The position numbers and the translations under genes were made by a program. A stretch of DNA of 64,000 nt from Thalassobacterium sedimentorum (lineage in GTDB: Bacteria > Verrucomicrobiota > Verrucomicrobiia > Opitutales > Coraliomargaritaceae), in contig NZ_JARXIC010000023.1 in assembly GCF_031127905.1 (NCBI RefSeq), forward strand, positions 1 through 64,000, read 5' to 3'. Positions 60,601-64,000 of the stretch are shown here, piece by piece; position 1 is the first letter of the stretch, and each line of letters starts with the position of its first letter. The notes below the pieces were generated by a model. The model had not been told where the DNA came from. It saw nothing but the letters and a program-made list of their open reading frames with translations, and made no database searches.

Positions 60601-61322
60601 TCGCTGGGGTCGACATTAAAGCCAGTATCCACCGAGCCATCCACATTTAAGCGGGCGATGCCGTAGCGAGTGGTCCAGGGAGCCGTGGACGAATCGCGAA
60701 AGCCGCCGAAGCCACCCACCGCGATGATTTTATCGTCGGGCTGGATGGTGACGTCCTCGATGTAATTGAAGCCGCCCGTGGGCCAGCCATAGGTGCCGGC
60801 GGTTTGAAAGCTGGTGTCAATGGTGCCGTCGGCATTGAAGCGCACGATTGAATTGGACTGAAGAAAGGTGCCGGGATTGCTATAGGTGCCCGTGCGCACG
60901 CCCTGCATGACGCCCGCGGCGACGATTTTGCCATCAGAAAGCAGACCGAGTGCGTGGACTTCAGGCCAGCCGTTGCTGTCGTAGTAGATGCCGGAGTCGG
61001 ATCCGTTCGCGTTATTGTCGGCAAAGAAGGTGTTGTCGACCGAGCCGTCCGGATTGAAACGGGTCAAGGAAAGTGCCAGCGGCGTTTCCTGCGCGGTGCC
61101 GCGGTGGAGCACCGCGGGCATTTCGTTGGAGCCGAAGAGGATCTTGCCGTCCGGCTGCACCAGCACCGAGGCGACGCCGCCATATTCGGCCGGCTCAAAG
61201 AATTGGCCTGCCGTGTTGGCAAAAGCGGTATCGACCGTGTCCGGTGCCGCTTGTAGCGCAGTGGTCGAGAGCGACGCAGTCGCGAATAGAGATACGGCCG
61301 TGAAGAGGGCGTTTCGTTGCAT
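54672..61322 (-). CDS. Giant secreted delta-60-repeat / Calx-beta / Ig-like surface protein
   Basis: The ATG at 61322 (MQRNALFTAVSLFATASLS) gives a signal peptide and 2216 residues; an upstream in-frame start at 61367 adds 15. Four blocks of delta-60 repeats (patterns like LNADGSLDTDFAS, QADGKILLAGGFNTIG) lie at about residues 40-450, 657-997, 1204-1537 and 1714-2067. Calx-beta domains lie at about 457-560 and 1004-1110, and Ig-like domains near 565-650, 1112-1200, 1540-1627 and 1627-1710. A calcium-binding DDDADGDGWANLVEF and a beta module close the protein. It is probably an extracellular adhesin or matrix protein. No PEP-CTERM or T9SS tail is visible. Confidence 0.92.
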   Translation of the reverse strand: MQRNALFTAVSLFATASLSTTALQAAPDTVDTAFANTAGQFFEPAEYGGVASVLVQPDGKILFGSNEMPAVLHRGTAQETPLALSLTRFNPDGSVDNTFFADNNANGSDSGIYYDSNGWPEVHALGLLSDGKIVAAGVMQGVRTGTYSNPGTFLQSNSIVRFNADGTIDTSFQTAGTYGWPTGGFNYIEDVTIQPDDKIIAVGGFGGFRDSSTAPWTTRYGIARLNVDGSVDTGFNVDPSEFGAPTGVSAMRGFFGAAALDASGKIYVTGYFEWGYSYPAPKVHVLARLFPDGRRDPSFNPTLPSNLEEVRGVVVEPDGKVVVLGQYESPTSSSWMLRLNPDGSVDPSFTLDPALGVVAARPLRRDPAGKYLLVTSQNSTRDRLVRILSNGSLDPTFNASSLWTDNPTGNPEAGYFSNAITAPNGKIYSGSAFDSVNGTPAVKLVAFEGDSTPAALTWSSTAPTVTENAGSITLSVVRTGPLSGAASVQFSTTNGSAGAGDFTASSGTLTWADGIGGAQTLVIPITQDALSEGDESFNVSLSNPVGDPIAGSASIAVTIIDDEALPVITSDPVALSVKEGEPATFSVGVSSPVPVTYQWQKDGVDIPGATAASYTISATNASSAADYSVVVSTPAGSAPSAAARLTVIPPAAQPDAGVTLTGVSTPGSFQLLADGSILMLDGNYSLGYTLRKIDGSSFTADPGFSVTVTPESGYGASSAYPSPIPLPNGQFLVTGFFSEVNGSPRRRLARMHADGTLDTSFVPFFNSGSFPVNEYTGYFNGLSGVHVGDSGTVYALVRSSNQGNRLFRLLADGSADPDFSIAYNYSTNSNFTALQELPDGSILIGYTAGGYGSLWRGIRRVLPDGSFDPDFPHYATSQNVTGFALIGNDRFAAIHGNLLTIHNLEDGALLETHTFTGTLTSIQPYRGRLLLTGATAFGSIDLPGLALFSLDGTVDDNFPGGAGPNGVVTNAHIDDQGRILVSGSFTTWNGVSAAGFTRLLVERPEVGFALSGAALFEDEGSLSLELVRYGDHTQAASVRVRSVDGTAVAPADFTAIDQTISWAAGDASSKTVSLTLVDDAAIEGDENFSLQLSEFTGGSLVSDTLTVTLYDDDSLAQITEPPVDTFAVLGQSATLSVTATSPSTMSYQWYFNGQPIASATDAIYSIPSVAEANEGSYSVRISNDYGSLDSDEVSLTIIPDPAALVSGYTGITLNSGVVALDAAPDGSVIIVGGFTDVGGHTAIDYVAKVDASGNLDTNFVPAAIASGSVHDVALQDDGKVVIVGSFYTVGGQSLRGMARLNADGSLDTDFASNIAAGTTGAANAVDILSDGRIVFGGSFTSWNNQYIGAYSAAVANADGSYAGAMSKNDSQTIGAIKALPDGGALVTASTTSSSRQKVYRFDSNLVGQSFTYSSGRTRVDAIDLAPDGDYLFAGNSQVLKINPDGSTDQSASLYNATEIAAQINGKYIAAGTYGSGRTVRYLSNGTVDPSFSDGTGFNSSVKDLAIRTDGKIWVGGNFTSYNGSAVSYLALLNGDPIPLALTVQPAALTIVDPGEDVTLTVAAVGTSALSYQWFHDGDPLVDGAGIAGSQSASLVLSAVDDLDNGDYTVVVSNEAGTRTSEVAQVIVLGAPQILSLSEDVSLLEGSSLTLEVEALGAGTLSYQWYRDGTLLPTQTAATLSIASLSEADAGSYTVVVSNSIDDTPSAGIEVEVLANAAAIAPGFTPPTVTGGAVNQVLPLPNGRVLVGGNFTSISDGVNTSGARLAVVDETGAVIPVTGLSADGSIESLRLQADGKILLAGGFNTIGSSARGKLARLNADLSLDTVFNPTGLTGSYFGAFDIAEEVGGTIIVVGSFTDFGGEPTADYAVRLNDDGSYNSSFTSGASNWIYRVFPQADGKLIFAGWFGAWGGSGDEYIARTDASGAQDTSIDYNTGFFYTSDSFQLANGDLLAASSYGGGAIRLAADTGATISPFPVGGNIVGAVRAFAESPEGDIYIGGYMSSAAGQTAGRLIRLDAAGNRDFNFDTGTGFDNYVNDLALTDSGRIWAGGEFTTYNGITASKLVLLKGSAVSAPSDPFETFVATLPANQQGEDDDADGDGWANLVEFLFGTAPDDASAAPAPLPTGSVQSGSSLNSSYGLSLNTAKSYRVVKVEIPVDLQGLSVTLEASQDLSFSGDASATEVGTPNNNGSTEIRRYVITPAIDDAAKMFWRLKVTR

Positions 61323-61518
61323 GGTAGTAGAATGTCGTGTGGTAGTCGTACCGCCGTGCGTGCGCACGCAACCCGCAGCTAGGACGGACTGTTATTTCTG
61401 CTATAACGAAAAGAATTCTTGACGCTTATAGATGAAATTAGCGTAAGGCTTGATCATATCTTTTCACTCGAGATCGGGCTATCCCCTGAACAGAGGATTT
61501 TCAGCTAGTTATCCGCGC

Positions 61519-63690
61519 ATGGCTTCTTCCCAGACCTTACCACGACGACAAGTTCCACCGCTGACGCTATTGACCGGAGCCCTGGCTCTGGGAATCGCGG
61601 TGATGCTGCTCGTCACTCTACTGGCCCATCAACAGCCCTGGCTGGGATTAAAACTGGCCCCGAGCGACGCGGGCAGCGGCGCACGGGTGCGCGCCAGCAA
61701 GGGCCCCGCGGCCGACATCCCCCCCGGCACCATTCTGGTCCGAGCCGAAACCGAGGAGGATCAGCTGGAACTCCGCGCCTTCGACCTCACGGTCGAGCCG
61801 GACGGGGCCATGGGCGACTATGCCAGCTATCGGCGCTTTCTGGAGCGGCAGGATCGACTGGCCCGCATGCAGGCCGCGCCCGCGCTCAGCTTCATCGCGG
61901 CGGACGGACAGCGCTTTATCGTGCAGCCCGATCCCGCCGGTCGGCCCTTGCTGGATCTGCCCGCCGACTTTTGGGTGCAATGCCTGGTCGGCTTAGTGGC
62001 CTGGCTGGTCTCCGCGGCGGTGTTTGCCTTTCGGCCCGGCGAGGCCAGCGCGCGCTATCTATTATTGAGCGGAGCGGCCACCCTGCTTTTCGCGCCGGCG
62101 GCGGCGACCTACACCACGCGTGAACTGGCGGTGCCCGGCACCCTGCTGCAATGGGCCAGCGATCTCAATTTCCTCGGCGGCAGTCTCTTTGCCGCTAGCT
62201 TCGTCGCCCTGCTGCTGGTCTATCCGCGCCGCATTGCCCCGCGCTGGGTCGGTCCCTCGGTGGTGGCGCTCTTTGTGCTTTGGTTTGTGGCCCAACAGAT
62301 CGGCCTCTTTGAGTCGATGACCTTTGCCCGCCGCTTCCTGGTCTTGCTCGGTGTGCTGGCGACCTTTGTGCTGGCCGGCGCGCATTGGCGCATCAGTGGA
62401 CGCCATCCACTGGAACGCGCCAAGCTGCAGTGGTTTTTGCTCTCCTGGGTGGTCGGCACCAGTGTGTTCTGCTTTTTCATCTTGCTGCCGCAAAGCTTCG
62501 GCATCGATACCTCCCCCATACAGGGCTATGCCTTTCTCCTCTTTCTGCTGGTCTATGGCGGACTGGCGCTGGGGATCTTGCGCTACCGTCTATTCGATCT
62601 GGGCGAGTGGTGGCGGCGTGTCATGACCTGGGCGCTCGCGGTGCTGCTCCTAGTGGTGATGGATCTGTTTTTTGTCTATGGCCTGCAATTCTCCACCGGC
62701 ACCTCACTGGCCGTCGCTTTACTGATTTGCGGGCTCGTTTGGCTCCCCGCACGGGCTTGGCTGTGGCAACGATTCGTGCCCCGCAATTCGCAGGACACCT
62801 TTGACCTGTTTCAACGCGTGGTGGACGTGGCACTGGCCCCGCCAGGCACTGAAAACGAGGTCGATCGCTGGCGTGCAGTCATTCACTCCGTCTTTGAACC
62901 CTTGGAAATGACTCAAGCGACCGGCCAGCCACAGACGCAGGTGCAGCTACAGGACGATGGTCTGACCATGGTCCTGCCGCCCGTCGGCCGACTCCCCGGA
63001 CTGGAACTGCGCTACGCCCGTGGCGGACGTGCACTCTTCCACCCCCGCGACGCCGCACAGGCCAACGAACTCGTCTCGATGCTGGAGCATGCACTCGCCA
63101 GCTTGGCCGCCTACGAAAAAGGCGTCGCCGAGGAGCGCACACGGATCGCACGCGACATGCACGACAATATCGGCGCCCAACTACTCAGCGCACTGCACAG
63201 CTCGGAAAACGCCACCAAAGACGCCCGCATTCGCGATTCACTCTCCGACCTGCGGGCCGTCATCAATCAATCCTCAGAATGCGCCGAGACACTGGCCACC
63301 ACCCTGGCCGAACTCAGACTCGAAACCGCCGAACGCCTGGAAGCGGTCGGCATTGAGTTTAAATGGTCCGCCCCCGATGAGCTGCCGGCAGTCAGCTCGC
63401 ATCAACTCAGCCATGCCCTGCGCTCGATCCTACGCGAGGCTGTGAGTAATGCGATACGCCACGCCCAGCCCACGCAGGTGGCCATCCAGCTGACGACCAC
63501 AGACAATCAACTGCAGCTAGAAATTCGCGACAATGGCAAGGGCTTCGATCCCGCGATCTCCCCCGCAGGCAATGGACTGGGCAACATCCAAGCACGCATC
63601 GACGCACTTGACGGCAGTTTCAAATTGAGCAGCCTAGAGGGAACTACCTATTTACGCATAGAGATTCCCTGTAACGCTTCGCCCTCCTAA
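61519..63690 (+). CDS. Membrane sensor histidine kinase (HisKA_3, NarX/LiaS type)
   Basis: The ATG at 61519 gives 723 residues; the frame opens earlier. A first helix (LTLLTGALALGIAVMLLVTLLA) is followed by a periplasmic part (about residues 40-155) and then about seven helices up to about residue 410 (FWVQCLVGLVAWLVSAAVF, YAFLLFLLVYGGLALGILRYRLF, LLVVMDLFFVYGL). The cytoplasmic part has a HisKA_3 dimerisation segment with H548 in ERTRIARDMHDNIGAQLL and a HATPase_c domain: LREAVSNAIRHAQP, EIRDNGKGFDP, GNGLGNIQARIDALDG. The input signal is unknown. It is followed 2 bp later by its response regulator. Confidence 0.93.
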   Translation: MASSQTLPRRQVPPLTLLTGALALGIAVMLLVTLLAHQQPWLGLKLAPSDAGSGARVRASKGPAADIPPGTILVRAETEEDQLELRAFDLTVEPDGAMGDYASYRRFLERQDRLARMQAAPALSFIAADGQRFIVQPDPAGRPLLDLPADFWVQCLVGLVAWLVSAAVFAFRPGEASARYLLLSGAATLLFAPAAATYTTRELAVPGTLLQWASDLNFLGGSLFAASFVALLLVYPRRIAPRWVGPSVVALFVLWFVAQQIGLFESMTFARRFLVLLGVLATFVLAGAHWRISGRHPLERAKLQWFLLSWVVGTSVFCFFILLPQSFGIDTSPIQGYAFLLFLLVYGGLALGILRYRLFDLGEWWRRVMTWALAVLLLVVMDLFFVYGLQFSTGTSLAVALLICGLVWLPARAWLWQRFVPRNSQDTFDLFQRVVDVALAPPGTENEVDRWRAVIHSVFEPLEMTQATGQPQTQVQLQDDGLTMVLPPVGRLPGLELRYARGGRALFHPRDAAQANELVSMLEHALASLAAYEKGVAEERTRIARDMHDNIGAQLLSALHSSENATKDARIRDSLSDLRAVINQSSECAETLATTLAELRLETAERLEAVGIEFKWSAPDELPAVSSHQLSHALRSILREAVSNAIRHAQPTQVAIQLTTTDNQLQLEIRDNGKGFDPAISPAGNGLGNIQARIDALDGSFKLSSLEGTTYLRIEIPCNASPS

Positions 63691-63692
63691 AA

Positions 63693-64000
63693 ATGAACAG
63701 TTGCCTCATCATCGAAGACCAGGCCGACAATCGCCGTTGGCTCAACGCGATCGTGAGCCAGGCATTCCCCCACTGTCAGATCACAGAAGCCCCCGATTTA
63801 AAAAGCAGCCGAGCAGCCAGCGCAAAAGCCGAGTTCGACCTCGCCCTGATCGACCTGTCCTTGCCCGATGGCTCCGGTCTGGACGCCCTGCGAGCCATCC
63901 AACGCAGCAGCCCGCAAACCATTTGCGTGATCATCACCATCATGGGCGACGACGCCCTCATCGTCGCCGCCCTCTCCGCAGGCGCACAGGGATATTTGCT
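63693..64000 (+). CDS. Response regulator, receiver domain (partial)
   Basis: The gene runs off the window; 102 codons are present and open. It starts MNSCLIIEDQADNRRWL, with the acidic pair near residues 8-9, the phospho-acceptor Asp in FDLALIDLSLPDGSGLDALRAI, and CVIITIMGDDALIVAALSAGAQGYLL with the conserved switch Thr. The receiver type and the partner HisKA_3 kinase predict a NarL/LuxR-type HTH output domain beyond the window (inference). It starts 2 bp after the kinase stop, so they form a two-component operon. Confidence 0.9.
   Translation, partial: MNSCLIIEDQADNRRWLNAIVSQAFPHCQITEAPDLKSSRAASAKAEFDLALIDLSLPDGSGLDALRAIQRSSPQTICVIITIMGDDALIVAALSAGAQGYL

Overview
The window reads as chromosome of a marine-type Verrucomicrobiota bacterium, most likely class Opitutae (Puniceicoccales/Coraliomargarita-like). 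This is inferred from the mix of gene types: a sulfatase beside a secreted esterase, a prepilin-like protein ending in an H-X9-DG motif, a ResB/CcsA cytochrome c assembly pair with a long CcsA N-terminus, a PEP-CTERM sorting tail (only as a remnant), a giant delta-60/Calx-beta/Ig surface protein, Nif3, CutA and REP-associated transposases. No rRNA is present; there are two tRNAs (Pro-UGG, Val-GAC).

Layout. 1-4.6 kb: polysaccharide-degradation genes (partial carbohydrate-active protein, sulfatase, prepilin-like protein, secreted alpha/beta hydrolase). 4.9-9.7 kb: tRNA-Pro, then an overlapping operon of two envelope TPR proteins and an ExbB/TolQ proton channel. 9.7-18.3 kb: housekeeping (CutA, FAD-linked oxidase, a receiver-kinase hybrid, YchF, a lipoprotein-ResB-CcsA operon, a MOSC protein). 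18.3-20.3 kb: a cluster of DnaA-box-like nonamers beside xerC and an orphan parA, a candidate replication or DnaA-titration locus. 20.4-28.5 kb: fumarylacetoacetase-family enzyme, tRNA-Val followed by a perfect 20-bp inverted repeat, TcdA, Nif3, a PAS-SpoIIE phosphatase, RsmE and an M3 oligopeptidase. The M3 gene carries two in-frame insertions of dispersed repeat DNA.

28.5-33.3 kb is an accessory pocket: an orphan YgiT-type zinc-finger protein, a papain-like protein with a tiny acidic partner, a DUF1643 protein, and a ferritin-like DUF455 domain fused to an ATP-grasp-like domain. 33.4-38.6 kb holds malate:quinone oxidoreductase, then a REP-associated transposase (RAYT) with seven main copies of its hairpin repeat and a BspA-like leucine-rich-repeat protein between the repeat arrays. 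38.6-44.4 kb is a complete RND efflux operon (outer membrane factor, membrane fusion protein, pump) preceded by a perfect 18-bp palindrome that looks like a TetR-type operator.

44.4-50 kb: a mosaic of short palindromes, a cNMP-fold protein, RuvB, an M48 peptidase, two YbjQ proteins, a HAD hydrolase and an EamA transporter. 50-53.4 kb: a Sel1/TPR secreted protein that appears split by a frameshift and is followed by a PEP-CTERM tail lying behind two in-frame stops. 53.6-54.65 kb: a second RAYT with its own, different REP family, whose palindrome supplies the stop codon. 54.7-61.3 kb: the giant surface protein. 61.5-64 kb: a membrane histidine kinase and the start of its response regulator.

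The strongest unusual signals are the DnaA-box cluster next to parA/xerC, repeat DNA domesticated inside a peptidase gene, two independent RAYT/REP systems within 20 kb, and the separated PEP-CTERM tail. All function calls rest on reading the sequence only; no database search was run.
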